This document shows, one piece after another, positions 33,910 through 43,861 of a DNA stretch of 64,000 nt; the first letter of the stretch is position 1; every line of letters begins with the position of its first letter. The stretch is taken from contig NZ_CP045298.1 of NCBI RefSeq assembly GCF_009363115.1, positions 3,841,501 to 3,905,500 on the forward strand, given 5' to 3'. The DNA comes from Paenibacillus brasilensis. Lineage in GTDB: Bacteria; Bacillota; Bacilli; Paenibacillales; Paenibacillaceae. The notes under the pieces are model-generated. The model was not told the origin of the DNA and ran no database searches. It saw only the letters and a program-made list of their open reading frames with translations. Made by a program: the position numbers and the translations under genes.

Positions 33910-34947
33910 ATGAAGAAAATGTTCAGTATGTCTTTGGTTATGCTGCTGGCGATCTCGGTCATTCTCGCAGGCTGCGGTAACAAAAATCAAGGTGCGTCCA
34001 ACGCAAGTGGTGGAGACACAGGCAGTTCTGCCAAAACATCAAATGTCCAAATCGGCATGGTTACAGATGTGGGTGGAGTAAACGACAAATCGTTTAACCA
34101 ATCTGCTTGGGAAGCACTGCAAGCGACTGGGAAAGATACAGGTGCTAAAGTTAAATACCTGCAAAGTAAATCGGATCAAGATTATATTCCTAACCTGAAC
34201 CAATTTGTTAAGGGTGATTTTAACCTGACTTGGGGAATCGGTTTTAATCTGGCGAATGCGATTGGACAAGTAGCAAAAGAAAACCCGAACAAAAATCTGG
34301 CGATTATCGACAGTGTCGTGGATGCGCCTAACGTAAAATCGGTTGTTTTTGCTGAAAATGAAGGTTCCTTCCTGGTGGGGGTTGTAGCTGGAAAGCTTAC
34401 CAAAACAAACAAAATTGGTTTTGTGGGTGGACAAGACAGCCCGCTGATCAAGCGTTTTGAAAAGGGCTTTGAAGCGGGGATTAAAGCTGTAAATCCAAAT
34501 GCAAAATTGGAAGTAAACTACACAGGCGCATTTGATAAGCCGGATCTGGGTAAAGCAGCGGCTGCAACGATCTACAATGACGGTGCGGACATTATTTTCC
34601 ACGCAGCTGGCGGATCGGGTACAGGCGTATTTAACGAAGCACTCGCACGTAAGCAACAAGGGCAGCAAGTATGGGTTATCGGTGTAGATAAAGACCAATC
34701 CCTTGAGTTTGGTGACGACGTAACGTTGACATCCATGGTGAAACATGTGGATGAAGCTGTAAAACGTGTATCTAAGGAAGTTGTTGACGGTAAGTTCAAG
34801 GGTGGTGTTGAAACACTGACTTTGAAGGATAACGGAATCGGTCTGGCGGATACATCGACGAAAAATGTCCCTAAAGACGTACTTGATCTTGTAGAACAAT
34901 ATAAGCAAAAAATTATTAAAGGCGAAATTACAGTTCCTTCGAAATAA
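33910..34947 (+). CDS. nupN: Nucleoside-binding lipoprotein (BMP family) of an ABC importer
   Basis: Start 33910 is chosen because AAGGGGGAA precedes it and it gives a proper lipoprotein signal: MKKMFSMSLVMLLAISVILA with the lipobox LAGC and Cys22. The mature part is a BMP/TmpC (PnrA-like) purine-nucleoside receptor: IGMVTDVGGVNDKSFNQSAW near the N-terminus, SVVDAPNVKSVVFAENEGSFLVG, HAAGGSGTGVF and VIGVDKDQ. It captures guanosine or other nucleosides outside the membrane for the NupOPQ transporter that follows. The symbol is used by analogy with Bacillus nupN (yufN). Confidence 0.88.
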   Translation: MKKMFSMSLVMLLAISVILAGCGNKNQGASNASGGDTGSSAKTSNVQIGMVTDVGGVNDKSFNQSAWEALQATGKDTGAKVKYLQSKSDQDYIPNLNQFVKGDFNLTWGIGFNLANAIGQVAKENPNKNLAIIDSVVDAPNVKSVVFAENEGSFLVGVVAGKLTKTNKIGFVGGQDSPLIKRFEKGFEAGIKAVNPNAKLEVNYTGAFDKPDLGKAAAATIYNDGADIIFHAAGGSGTGVFNEALARKQQGQQVWVIGVDKDQSLEFGDDVTLTSMVKHVDEAVKRVSKEVVDGKFKGGVETLTLKDNGIGLADTSTKNVPKDVLDLVEQYKQKIIKGEITVPSK

Positions 34948-34974
34948 TTGGATTTGAAGAACATAGAGGTGGAG

Positions 34975-35003
34975 ACAAGGCTGGTTCATAAGACTAGCCT
35001 TGT
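34975..35003 (+). terminator. Intercistronic hairpin between receptor and transporter genes
   Basis: ACAAGGCT at 34975-34982 pairs with AGCCTTGT at 34996-35003, with a short T-rich tail. Partial termination here would keep the receptor more abundant than the ATPase and permeases, a common arrangement. Confidence 0.65.
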
Positions 35004-35084
35004 TCTTACGTCTGGAGTTATACGAATCATAAAGGTCAGTCAGCTCATTGGAGCACATACTATAAAGTGTATAAGGGTGATTTC

Positions 35085-36623
35085 ATGGATGCAGCGACCC
35101 CCGTCGTTGAGTTGAAGAACATTACAAAACGATTCCCTGGCATCGTTGCCAACGACTCTATCAGCATCAAGCTGCATAAGGGAGAAATTCATGCCCTTTT
35201 GGGCGAGAATGGCGCGGGTAAATCTACGCTTATGAATATTCTTTTCGGACTGTATCAGCCGGAAGAAGGGACGATTGAAGTCGGTGGTAAACCAGTGCAG
35301 ATTGATAGCCCCAATAAGGCGATTGATCTGGGGATCGGCATGGTGCATCAGCATTTTAAGCTTGTACAGCCGTTTACCGTTACCGAAAATATTGTCTTGG
35401 GCTCCGAGCCTCGTAAGGGTCTGAAAATCAATTATAAAAAGGCTGCCGCCGAAGTACAGAGGTTGTCTGAGCAATATGGCCTGCAGGTAAACCCGAATGC
35501 CAAAATTGAGGATATATCGGTCGGTATGCAGCAACGTGTGGAAATTATCAAAACTCTCTATCGCGGTGCAGATATTCTCATTTTCGACGAGCCTACAGCA
35601 GTACTAACACCACAAGAAATCACTGAGCTGCTGGACATTATGAAGCGCTTGGTAGCTGAAGGTAAATCTATCATTCTTATCACGCATAAGCTCAAAGAAA
35701 TCATGCAAATTGCAGATACAGTTACCATTATTCGTCGAGGTCAGGTTATTGATACGGTCAAAACGTCAGCAACAACACCGAATGAGCTGGCCGAGAAAAT
35801 GGTAGGTCGTCGTGTGTCCTTTAAAGTGGACAAGCAGCGTGCACAGCCAGGACAGACTGTACTGGAAATGAACAATGTGGTCTCTAAAAACAAGGATGGC
35901 ATTAGTGTTCTGAATGAGTTGAACCTGAAGGTTAAGGCGGGCGAAATTTTGGGGATTGCTGGCGTAGACGGCAATGGACAAAGTGAGCTGATTGAAGCCT
36001 TGACAGGCTTGCGCAAGGTCGATGGTGGAAGCATTCAATTGCTTGGGCAAGAGATTACAAATCAGTCGCCACGCAAAATTTCCGAGGCAGGTGTTTCGCA
36101 TATACCGGAGGACCGCCATAAACATGGGCTGGTGCTTGATTTTTCCATGAGTGAAAATATGGTGCTGGAGACGTATTATCAAGCACCATACAGTAAAAAT
36201 GGCTTTTTGAACAAAGAAGCGATCGATAAACAGGCAAAAAGTCTCATCGAGAAGTTCGATGTAAGAACACCAGATATTCACACAAAGGCAAGAGCGTTGT
36301 CTGGGGGAAATCAGCAAAAGGCTATCATTGCGCGTGAAATTGACAAGAACCCGGATCTTCTTATTGCAGCGCAGCCTACACGCGGTCTGGATGTCGGAGC
36401 CATTGAGTTTGTCCAGAAACAACTGATTGCTCAGCGGGATCAAGGTAAAGCGGTCCTTCTTATTTCTTTTGAACTGGATGAGATTATGAATGTGTCCGAT
36501 CGAATTGCTGTCATCTATGAGGGCAAGATTGTCGGGGAAGTGCTGCCGGAAGAAACGAATGACCAGGAATTGGGACTTATGATGGCAGGAAGTGCAGTGA
36601 AGAAAGGAGCAGAGAATGGCTAA
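35085..36623 (+). CDS. nupO: Nucleoside ABC importer, ATP-binding protein (two ABC domains)
   Basis: ATG 35085 is preferred over an in-frame GTG 18 bases upstream because AAGGGTGA precedes it. The 512 residues contain two ABC domains. The first has Walker [10 protein letters not shown] (40-48), [11 protein letters not shown] and [10 protein letters not shown]. The second has the degenerate loop [25 protein letters not shown] and AAQPTRGLD. This tandem layout is typical of simple-sugar/nucleoside importers (YufO/NupO, RbsA). It drives uptake through the NupP/NupQ permeases. Its end overlaps nupP by 8 bases. Confidence 0.9.
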   Translation: MDAATPVVELKNITKRFPGIVANDSISIKLHKGEIHALLGENGAGKSTLMNILFGLYQPEEGTIEVGGKPVQIDSPNKAIDLGIGMVHQHFKLVQPFTVTENIVLGSEPRKGLKINYKKAAAEVQRLSEQYGLQVNPNAKIEDISVGMQQRVEIIKTLYRGADILIFDEPTAVLTPQEITELLDIMKRLVAEGKSIILITHKLKEIMQIADTVTIIRRGQVIDTVKTSATTPNELAEKMVGRRVSFKVDKQRAQPGQTVLEMNNVVSKNKDGISVLNELNLKVKAGEILGIAGVDGNGQSELIEALTGLRKVDGGSIQLLGQEITNQSPRKISEAGVSHIPEDRHKHGLVLDFSMSENMVLETYYQAPYSKNGFLNKEAIDKQAKSLIEKFDVRTPDIHTKARALSGGNQQKAIIAREIDKNPDLLIAAQPTRGLDVGAIEFVQKQLIAQRDQGKAVLLISFELDEIMNVSDRIAVIYEGKIVGEVLPEETNDQELGLMMAGSAVKKGAENG

Positions 36624-37695
36624 CCTATTGAAAATATTTACGAAAGACTCCTTTGTACTGGCACTGGTCTCTATTATTTTGGGTCTTCTTCTGGGTGCTG
36701 TTGTGATGCTGATTGGCGGGTACGATCCCATTGTGGCTTATTCCGCTTTGTTTAGCCGTGTATACGGAGATTCATACAACTTTGGCGAGGCTATCCGTGA
36801 AATGACCCCATTGATTTTGACGGGGCTGGCATTTGCTTTTGCAGCTCGCGCCGGACTGTTTAACATTGGTGGTGAAGGTCAGTTTCTGGTAGGCATGACA
36901 GCCGCTTCAATCGTAGGCATCAAGCTTCATGGACTGCCTGCTATCATTCATGCTCCGCTGGCTGTAATTGCAGGGGCAGTTTTCGGTGGCCTGTGGGCTG
37001 CGATTGCGGGCTATTTGAAGGCTAAGCGAGGCGTAAATGAAGTTATTACATGCATTATGATGAACTGGATCGGTCTGTATTTGGCCAACCTGGTCATTAA
37101 TCAGTTCGCATTAATGGAGGGTGAAAATCGTTCGGTCGACATTCAGCCTTCAGCTTCCATTTCCATTGATTGGTTATCGCAGATGATGGGAAATGCCCGG
37201 GTCCATTGGGGTACGGTTATTGCTTTGCTGGCGGCGGTGTTTTTCTATATTTTCATGTGGAAAACAAAGCAGGGCTATGAGCTTCGGGCTGTTGGATTTA
37301 ATCAGGATGCATCCCGTTATGCTGGTATGAACGTAAACCGTAATATCGTAAAAGCGATGTTTATTAGCGGTGTTTTTGCAGGATTGGCGGGTGCATTTGA
37401 AGTGTTAGGGGTATTCCATTACCAATCCGTCATGGCCGGATCACCAGGAACCGGATTTGACGGTATCGCCGTGGCTCTGATCGGAATGAATAATCCGTTC
37501 GGCGTGCTGCTGGGCTCTGTTTTGTTCGGAACGCTTACGTATGGTTCCGCGGGGATGAGCTTTAGCGCAGATGTACCGCCCGAAATTATCCGGGTGGTCA
37601 TTGGCTCGATTATTTTCTTCATTGCGGCCCAAGGAATTGTGCGTTGGGTTGTGAAGCCGCTCTACTCCAAGCGGAAGAAAGAGAAGGTGTTGTAA
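36616..37695 (+). CDS. nupP: Nucleoside ABC importer, permease 1
   Basis: The 359-residue membrane protein has about 8-10 hydrophobic segments. The family motif GLAFAFAARAGLFNIGGEGQFLVG lies in the first third, where G-L-F-N-I-G-x-E-G-Q is diagnostic of the BPD_transp_2 (sugar/nucleoside) permeases. GFNQDASRYAGMN is the cytoplasmic coupling loop that contacts the ATPase. It overlaps nupO by 8 bases, so translation is coupled, and nupQ follows after one base. With nupQ it forms the membrane channel. Confidence 0.88.
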   Translation: MANLLKIFTKDSFVLALVSIILGLLLGAVVMLIGGYDPIVAYSALFSRVYGDSYNFGEAIREMTPLILTGLAFAFAARAGLFNIGGEGQFLVGMTAASIVGIKLHGLPAIIHAPLAVIAGAVFGGLWAAIAGYLKAKRGVNEVITCIMMNWIGLYLANLVINQFALMEGENRSVDIQPSASISIDWLSQMMGNARVHWGTVIALLAAVFFYIFMWKTKQGYELRAVGFNQDASRYAGMNVNRNIVKAMFISGVFAGLAGAFEVLGVFHYQSVMAGSPGTGFDGIAVALIGMNNPFGVLLGSVLFGTLTYGSAGMSFSADVPPEIIRVVIGSIIFFIAAQGIVRWVVKPLYSKRKKEKVL

Positions 37696-37696
37696 A

Positions 37697-38656
37697 ATGA
37701 GTTGGTTAACACTTGGTGAATTAATCCATACAACGCTCGTTTTTGCGACGGCGATTATATTTGCGTCTCTCGGCGGAGTTTTTTCAGAAAAATCAGGTGT
37801 AACGAACCTCGGGTTGGAAGGACTTATGGTATTCGGGGCGTTTGCGGCTGGTGTCGGCGGATTTTATGCCGAACAAGCGGGGCTGGGAGGGACCTCTGCA
37901 GCTTGGGTAGGTGTGCTATCGGCTGCGGTGTTCGGTATACTGGTTTCGTTGATTCATGCTGTAGCTTCGATTACGTTTAAAGCCGATCAAGTCATAAGCG
38001 GGATTGTCATTAACTTTCTGGCGGCAGGTAGTACGCTATACATGGTCAAGCTTTTATTTGAAGGTGATGGTGACACCGGTCGTATTCAGGGTTTTAACGA
38101 AATCTCCATTCCTTATCTTGTGGATATTCCAATTGCAGGGAAAGCCATTTTCCAGGCATATCCAACGACGTACCTGGCTATTTTGTTGGTTATTATTGGA
38201 TATTTCGTCTTGTATAAAACTCCGTTTGGCTTGCGTTTGCGTTCGGTTGGGGAGCATCCAGGTGCAGCGGATACAGTAGGGATCAAGGTTAATCGCCTTC
38301 GTTATATCGGCGTTATGATCAGTGGTGCGCTGGCTGGTATTGGTGGAGCTACGATCACCCTGACTACAACCAATATGTTCTCGCACAATACAGTTTCAGG
38401 CCAGGGGTATATTGCTATTGCCGCCATGATTTTTGGTAAATGGAATCCACTCGGTGCTTTTGGCGCGGCCGTGTTTTTCGGTTTTTCACAAGCTATTCGC
38501 AACTATGTACAATTGTTTGCATGGTCGCAAAGTATTCCCCAGGAAATTATTTTTATGCTGCCATATCTCTTGACGATTATTGTACTGGTAGCAGCTGTAG
38601 GCCGGTCACGGGCTCCGGCTGCATTGGGTCAACTTTATGATCCAAGCAAGCGTTAG
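37697..38656 (+). CDS. nupQ: Nucleoside ABC importer, permease 2
   Basis: The 319-residue membrane protein is a second BPD_transp_2 permease. SLGGVFSEKSGVTNLGLEG is the family motif, and RLRSVGEHPGAADTVGI is the coupling loop for the ATPase. It is shorter than NupP, as in other heterodimeric nucleoside importers. GAAGGTG at the end of nupP acts as ribosome site, and the two frames are one base apart. It ends the four-gene operon; a terminator follows at 38720. Confidence 0.88.
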   Translation: MSWLTLGELIHTTLVFATAIIFASLGGVFSEKSGVTNLGLEGLMVFGAFAAGVGGFYAEQAGLGGTSAAWVGVLSAAVFGILVSLIHAVASITFKADQVISGIVINFLAAGSTLYMVKLLFEGDGDTGRIQGFNEISIPYLVDIPIAGKAIFQAYPTTYLAILLVIIGYFVLYKTPFGLRLRSVGEHPGAADTVGIKVNRLRYIGVMISGALAGIGGATITLTTTNMFSHNTVSGQGYIAIAAMIFGKWNPLGAFGAAVFFGFSQAIRNYVQLFAWSQSIPQEIIFMLPYLLTIIVLVAAVGRSRAPAALGQLYDPSKR

Positions 38657-38719
38657 TAACGTTAATAACTCACCAACGGCTGACTGCGGTATGTTTTAAA
38701 ACTGTAAATTGGACATCTG

Positions 38720-38757
38720 AAAATCTGGTATCTGCATCTGCAGGTACTAGATTTTTT
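38720..38757 (+). terminator. Terminator of the nucleoside importer operon
   Basis: AAAATCT-G-GTA pairs with TAC-T-AGATTTT with one mismatch, followed by T residues. Confidence 0.7.
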
Positions 38758-38927
38758 AGGTTGTGCAGGCATTTAAACATACGCTTCTGGTATGAAGAGA
38801 ATAGAATGTGCTATGCAGATTGGACGGACGCTCGGCCCCTGTCAGCTCCAGTCTATTTTGTGGTGGTGGTGAGCTATCAAGGAGCCGTTCAATCTGTCCA
38901 TTCGTTGAGAAAGAAGGAGGAAATGCG

Positions 38928-39263
38928 ATGAAACAGGCAGTAACCAGAAAGCAGGTGGAGAAGCTTGTCGGCAAAGTCATCTTCGCTACTCGCAAGGATG
39001 GTTCCCAGGTCAGCGGCAAGCTGATCCGCATTTCGGGTAACCGACTGGTTCTTCAACCCAACCGCAAGAAAAAGGTCAACACGAAGGCGATTATTCCCCT
39101 GGTGCTGTTTGACTTGCTTGCCATCGGTACGGCCCCATACATTGGTGCCTACGGAGGTGGATATAACGGTTACGGACCAGGTTATGGTGCATCGGGATAT
39201 GGTCCTCAGTCTGGTCCTGGGTACCCCGGAGTAGGTTATCCGTATTACCCCAATTTATTTTAG
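38928..39263 (+). CDS. Small protein with Gly/Tyr/Pro-rich tail (111 aa)
   Basis: ATG 38928 follows AAGGAGGAA at the right distance; the longer open frame has no such site. Residues 1-50 are basic and look like a small beta barrel (VGKVIFATRKDGSQVSGKLI, then RISGNRLVLQPNRKKK). A hydrophobic stretch follows (IIPLVLFDLLAIGTAPYIGA). From about residue 74 the chain is low complexity, with repeats of GYGP, GYG and GYP. Such tails are seen in surface-associated or spore-coat proteins, but I have no evidence of export. Unknown function. Confidence 0.6.
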   Translation: MKQAVTRKQVEKLVGKVIFATRKDGSQVSGKLIRISGNRLVLQPNRKKKVNTKAIIPLVLFDLLAIGTAPYIGAYGGGYNGYGPGYGASGYGPQSGPGYPGVGYPYYPNLF

Positions 39264-39296
39264 GATAACAAGATCATGATCCAAAGAGGCCGCTTT

Positions 39297-39737
39297 TCAC
39301 AGTGATTTTTCAAGTTCGTGGCATCGGCTCAGGGCTACGTATCGCAGCATATGATATTGGTGACGCAGATAAAAATGGATTCCCCGGATATTGTCTTCGT
39401 CCACCATGACTTTAGCCCGCTTGCAGCGTCGCATTCGTCCGTAGTGCTCGGCATACTCCAGTAATTTTTTTCCGTAGTGCTTACCTTGATGAGCTGAAGA
39501 AATTGCGATCAAATCAATGTATAACAGCTCTCCATGCAGCATAACATGAATGAAGCCAACAACCTGTGCATTATCCGGCCTGCAAGCCACAAAAGTGATG
39601 CCCCGGTTTAAGCGCCGGGGTAATTCTTTTCGTATTTGCTCCATGTCTTGGGCGCTTAAATGTGATAGGGGGACAAGCTCCTGCTCGATCAGACGGAAGA
39701 TCACCGTATCATCCTGAGCAACGCGTTTGCGAATCAT
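39297..39737 (-). CDS. GNAT N-acetyltransferase
   Basis: AAAAGGAGGCCCG precedes the ATG. The 146 residues form one GNAT domain. The GFIHVML strand is followed by LIAISSAHQGKHYGKKLLEYAEHY, the acetyl-CoA loop (Q-x-x-x-x-G-K-x-L), then AKVMVDEDNIRGIHFYLRHQY. The hydrophobic dipeptide pattern fits small-molecule or protein acetylation. No neighbour points to the substrate: it is convergent with the Gly/Tyr-rich protein gene and divergent from the ilv operon. Confidence 0.75.
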   Translation of the reverse strand: MIRKRVAQDDTVIFRLIEQELVPLSHLSAQDMEQIRKELPRRLNRGITFVACRPDNAQVVGFIHVMLHGELLYIDLIAISSAHQGKHYGKKLLEYAEHYGRMRRCKRAKVMVDEDNIRGIHFYLRHQYHMLRYVALSRCHELEKSL

Positions 39738-39899
39738 AAACGGGCCTCCTTTTCTACCCTGTTAACAAGACAAGACGTGGCTTTGGAGGTGTACACCCGT
39801 CTTACCGTGTGGTCTTTTTATAATATGCGGGTACCGGTTACATGCGTGCTACTATGAGGTGCTGCAAAAGATAAACATAAATTTTTATGAAATCTGGTA

Positions 39900-39928
39900 T
39901 TGACTATCCCAGATGGGGGACATATAAT
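39900..39928 (+). promoter_or_regulatory. Sigma-A promoter of the ilv-leu operon
   Basis: TTGACT at 39900-39905, 17-base spacer, TATAAT at 39923-39928, just before the T-box leader. The 160 bases between the GNAT gene and this promoter show nothing else. Confidence 0.85.
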
Positions 39929-39952
39929 GTGTCTAAACATTTGAAAGAATCA

Positions 39953-40297
39953 TGAACTCAACGGCAATGAAGAGGACGAAGTGATTAGGGCTCTTTTGTT
40001 CAGAGAGTGAGGCATTAGCTGCAAGCTTCACCAAAATCCCTTTTTAACGAGCTCACCTTGGAGCTGTTTTCCTGAAAAGTATTTGGCCCCGATGAAATTT
40101 AACGGTCGCTAAATCCCTATTAGGGAAAATCGTACGGTCTACGTTACAGACGCCAGATATGGGAATCCTTTGTGATTTCTGTACCTGCCAAGGTTCGATA
40201 TTGTGAGATATCGGGCAAACACGGGTGGTACCACGGAAGCTACAGCCTTTCGTCCCTCAGTAACAGCAAGTCTGTTCTAGGGATGGAAGGTTTTTTT
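39953..40297 (+). promoter_or_regulatory. T-box leader (leucine, CUC specifier) with terminator
   Basis: The T-box core GGGTGGTACCACGG lies at 40223-40236. The specifier is CTC at 40052-40054 in GAG-CTC-ACC, the place that matches the TTC specifier in the pheS leader. The terminator pairs CCTTTCGTCCCT (40246-40257) with AGGGATGGAAGG (40279-40290), followed by seven T. Uncharged tRNA-Leu(GAG) would stabilise the antiterminator and allow transcription of ilvB-ilvN-ilvC-leuA-leuB. Specifier choice is by alignment with a second leader, not by folding. Confidence 0.88.
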
Positions 40298-40346
40298 GTT
40301 TTCACAAATGTCAGCTGTATGTAAATTTTGTAAAGGAGGATGACCA

Positions 40347-42092
40347 ATGAGTGCACAAATTCCTGAAGTTCGGTCAACCGATGAATTACGTCAAAAGTGG
40401 ATGGAACCTGAAGTGATTACAGGTTCGGAAATTTTGCTCCGTAGCCTGTTGCTGGAGGGAGTAGATTGTGTCTTCGGATACCCTGGTGGTGCAGTGCTTT
40501 ATATTTATGATGCCATGTATGGCTTTGAGGATTTCAAGCATGTCCTCACCCGTCACGAGCAAGGAGCTATTCATGCGGCAGATGGTTATGCACGAGCAAG
40601 CGGAAAAGTTGGGGTTTGTATCGCGACATCCGGACCTGGTGCGACAAACCTGGTAACTGGTATTGCGACGGCTTTTATGGATTCGGTACCGTTGGTGGTC
40701 ATCACGGGTAATGTTATATCCTCCCTGATCGGCACGGATGCTTTTCAGGAAGCTGATATCACGGGGATTACAATGCCGATTACGAAGCACAGCTATTTGG
40801 TAAGAGATGTAGAGGAACTGCCGCGGATCATCCATGAGGCATTTCATATTGCCAACACAGGCCGCAAGGGACCGGTGCTAATTGATATTCCGAAGGATAT
40901 TTCGGCAGCCCAAACGCTGTTTGCCCCACAAACGGGACCTGTGATCATGCGGGGCTATAACCCGACAGTGCTGCCTAATAAAATTCAACTAGACAAGCTG
41001 ACTCAGGCCATTTCCGAGGCAGAACGCCCGTTCATTCTGGCCGGTGGCGGGGTTGTATACTCTGGTGGACATGAGTCACTTTACGAGTTTGTTCGTAAAA
41101 CGGAAATTCCGATTACGACAACATTGCTGGGGCTGGGAGCTTTCCCGAGCGGACACGAGTTGTGGACAGGAATGCCGGGTATGCACGGAACGTACACCTC
41201 CAATCAGGCTATTCAACAGTCGGATTTGCTGATCTGTATCGGTGCTCGCTTTGATGATCGGGTGACAGGCAAACTGGACGGATTTGCTCCACAAGCCAAA
41301 ATCGTCCACATTGATATCGACCCTGCTGAAATTGGAAAAAACGTTGCGACCGATATTCCAATTGTAGGCGACGTGAAGGCGGTACTGGAATTGCTGAATC
41401 AGGATGTGAAACGCGCAGATCAGGCAGATGCATGGAGAGCGCAAATTCAGCAATGGAAGAACGAAAAGCCTTATTCTTACAAGGATTCCGATACAGTGCT
41501 CAAGCCACAATGGGTTATCGAGTTGCTGGATGAAACAACCAAGGGCGGCGCAATCGTTACGACCGACGTGGGTCAGCATCAAATGTGGGCAGCACAGTAT
41601 TACAAATTCAATCAGCCGCGCTCATGGGTAACATCTGGCGGACTGGGTACGATGGGCTTTGGTTTTCCTTCTGCGATTGGTGCTCAGATGGCCAATCCCG
41701 ACAGATTGGTGATCTCGATTAACGGTGACGGCGGTATGCAAATGTGTTCACAGGAGTTAGCCATCTGTGCTATCAATAACATCCCGGTCAAAATCGTAAT
41801 CATTAACAATCAGGTACTTGGGATGGTTCGTCAATGGCAGGAATTGATCTATGACAATCGGTATAGTCACATTGATCTGGCTGGAAGTCCGGATTTTGTG
41901 AAACTGGCTGAAGCATACGGTGTAAAAGGCCTGCGTGCTACAAATAAGGAAGAGGCACGTCGGGCTTGGCAGGAGGCGCTTGATACACCCGGACCGGTCG
42001 TTGTCGAGTTTGTAGTCAGCAAGGAAGAGAATGTATATCCGATGGTGACACAAGGTTCGACAATTGATCAAATGTTGATGGGGGACGAGTAA
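40347..42092 (+). CDS. ilvB: Acetolactate synthase large subunit
   Basis: AAAGGAGGATGACCA precedes the ATG. The 581 residues have the thiamine-diphosphate enzyme order. The N-terminal domain has FGYPGGAVLYIYDAM and the catalytic Glu in TRHEQGA. A central FAD-binding domain follows. The C-terminal domain has INGDGGMQMCSQELA with the NGDGG metal/TPP loop. It joins two pyruvates, or pyruvate and 2-ketobutyrate, in the first common step to valine, leucine and isoleucine. The regulatory subunit follows after one base. Confidence 0.96.
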   Translation: MSAQIPEVRSTDELRQKWMEPEVITGSEILLRSLLLEGVDCVFGYPGGAVLYIYDAMYGFEDFKHVLTRHEQGAIHAADGYARASGKVGVCIATSGPGATNLVTGIATAFMDSVPLVVITGNVISSLIGTDAFQEADITGITMPITKHSYLVRDVEELPRIIHEAFHIANTGRKGPVLIDIPKDISAAQTLFAPQTGPVIMRGYNPTVLPNKIQLDKLTQAISEAERPFILAGGGVVYSGGHESLYEFVRKTEIPITTTLLGLGAFPSGHELWTGMPGMHGTYTSNQAIQQSDLLICIGARFDDRVTGKLDGFAPQAKIVHIDIDPAEIGKNVATDIPIVGDVKAVLELLNQDVKRADQADAWRAQIQQWKNEKPYSYKDSDTVLKPQWVIELLDETTKGGAIVTTDVGQHQMWAAQYYKFNQPRSWVTSGGLGTMGFGFPSAIGAQMANPDRLVISINGDGGMQMCSQELAICAINNIPVKIVIINNQVLGMVRQWQELIYDNRYSHIDLAGSPDFVKLAEAYGVKGLRATNKEEARRAWQEALDTPGPVVVEFVVSKEENVYPMVTQGSTIDQMLMGDE

Positions 42093-42093
42093 A

Positions 42094-42579
42094 ATGACGA
42101 CTAAAAATACCATTGCTGTACTGGTAAATGATCATCCCGGCGTATTGCAGCGGGTGTCTGGCTTGTTCGGTCGCCGTGGCTTTAACATTGAGAGCATCAC
42201 CGTTGGTCAGTCGGAAGAAGCTGGCTTATCCCGCATGGTCATTGTAACTGTAGGAGATGAGAACAACCTGGAGCAGATCGAAAAGCAGCTTTATAAGCTG
42301 ATTGATGTAATCAAGGTCATTGATCTCAGTTCAAAGCCGATGGTTGCTCGTGAATTGGCGATGATCAAGGTAAAGGCAGAGCCACCTCAACGACCAGAAA
42401 TCATGGGTGTGGTGGAAACATTCAGAGCAGCTGTAATTGATGTTGGAACGACGAGCCTGATCGTTCAGGTCATTGGTGATACCGAAAAAATAGACGCCAT
42501 GATCGAGCTGTTGAAGCCATACGGTATTCGTGAACTCACCCGAACCGGGGTTACAGCGATGATACGTGGCAATGCTTAA
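42094..42579 (+). CDS. ilvN: Acetolactate synthase small (regulatory) subunit
   Basis: The 161 residues contain an ACT domain (about 5-75: IAVLVNDHPGVLQRVSGLFG, RRGFNIESITVG) that binds valine for feedback inhibition, and the C-terminal ALS_ss_C domain (EIMGVVETFRAAVIDVGTTS and GIRELTRTGVTAMIRG). This is the full IlvN/IlvH length. It activates IlvB and confers valine sensitivity. The ATG is one base after the ilvB stop with GGGGGACGAG upstream, so the two are coupled. Confidence 0.95.
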   Translation: MTTKNTIAVLVNDHPGVLQRVSGLFGRRGFNIESITVGQSEEAGLSRMVIVTVGDENNLEQIEKQLYKLIDVIKVIDLSSKPMVARELAMIKVKAEPPQRPEIMGVVETFRAAVIDVGTTSLIVQVIGDTEKIDAMIELLKPYGIRELTRTGVTAMIRGNA

Positions 42580-43735
<1,156 letters not shown>

Positions 43736-43780
43736 TCTCTTTTTGTACAATGAATTCCATAAAATGATTTATTCATAAAG

Positions 43781-43832
43781 TTTAAATTACAATGCGGCCC
43801 TGCTTATTGCGTGAGCCGCATTGTAATTTAAA
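43781..43832. repeat. Perfect 18-bp inverted repeat between ilvC and leuA
   Basis: TTTAAATTACAATGCGGC (43781-43798) and its exact complement (43815-43832) flank a 16-base loop. There is no T tract downstream, so it is not a standard terminator; it may be a stability or processing hairpin within the operon. Confidence 0.8.
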
Positions 43833-43861
43833 GGTCCTAATCCTGAGGGAGGTGCGTTACG

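Noticed and set aside
34039-35058. 339-codon minus-strand frame opposite the nucleoside receptor gene
   Set aside because: Composition is unlike a protein (Cys/Phe/Tyr-rich) and it runs across a terminator; it mirrors the real lipoprotein gene.
35766-36731. 321-codon minus-strand frame opposite nupO
   Set aside because: Antisense shadow of a clear two-domain ABC ATPase gene; no ribosome site or family.
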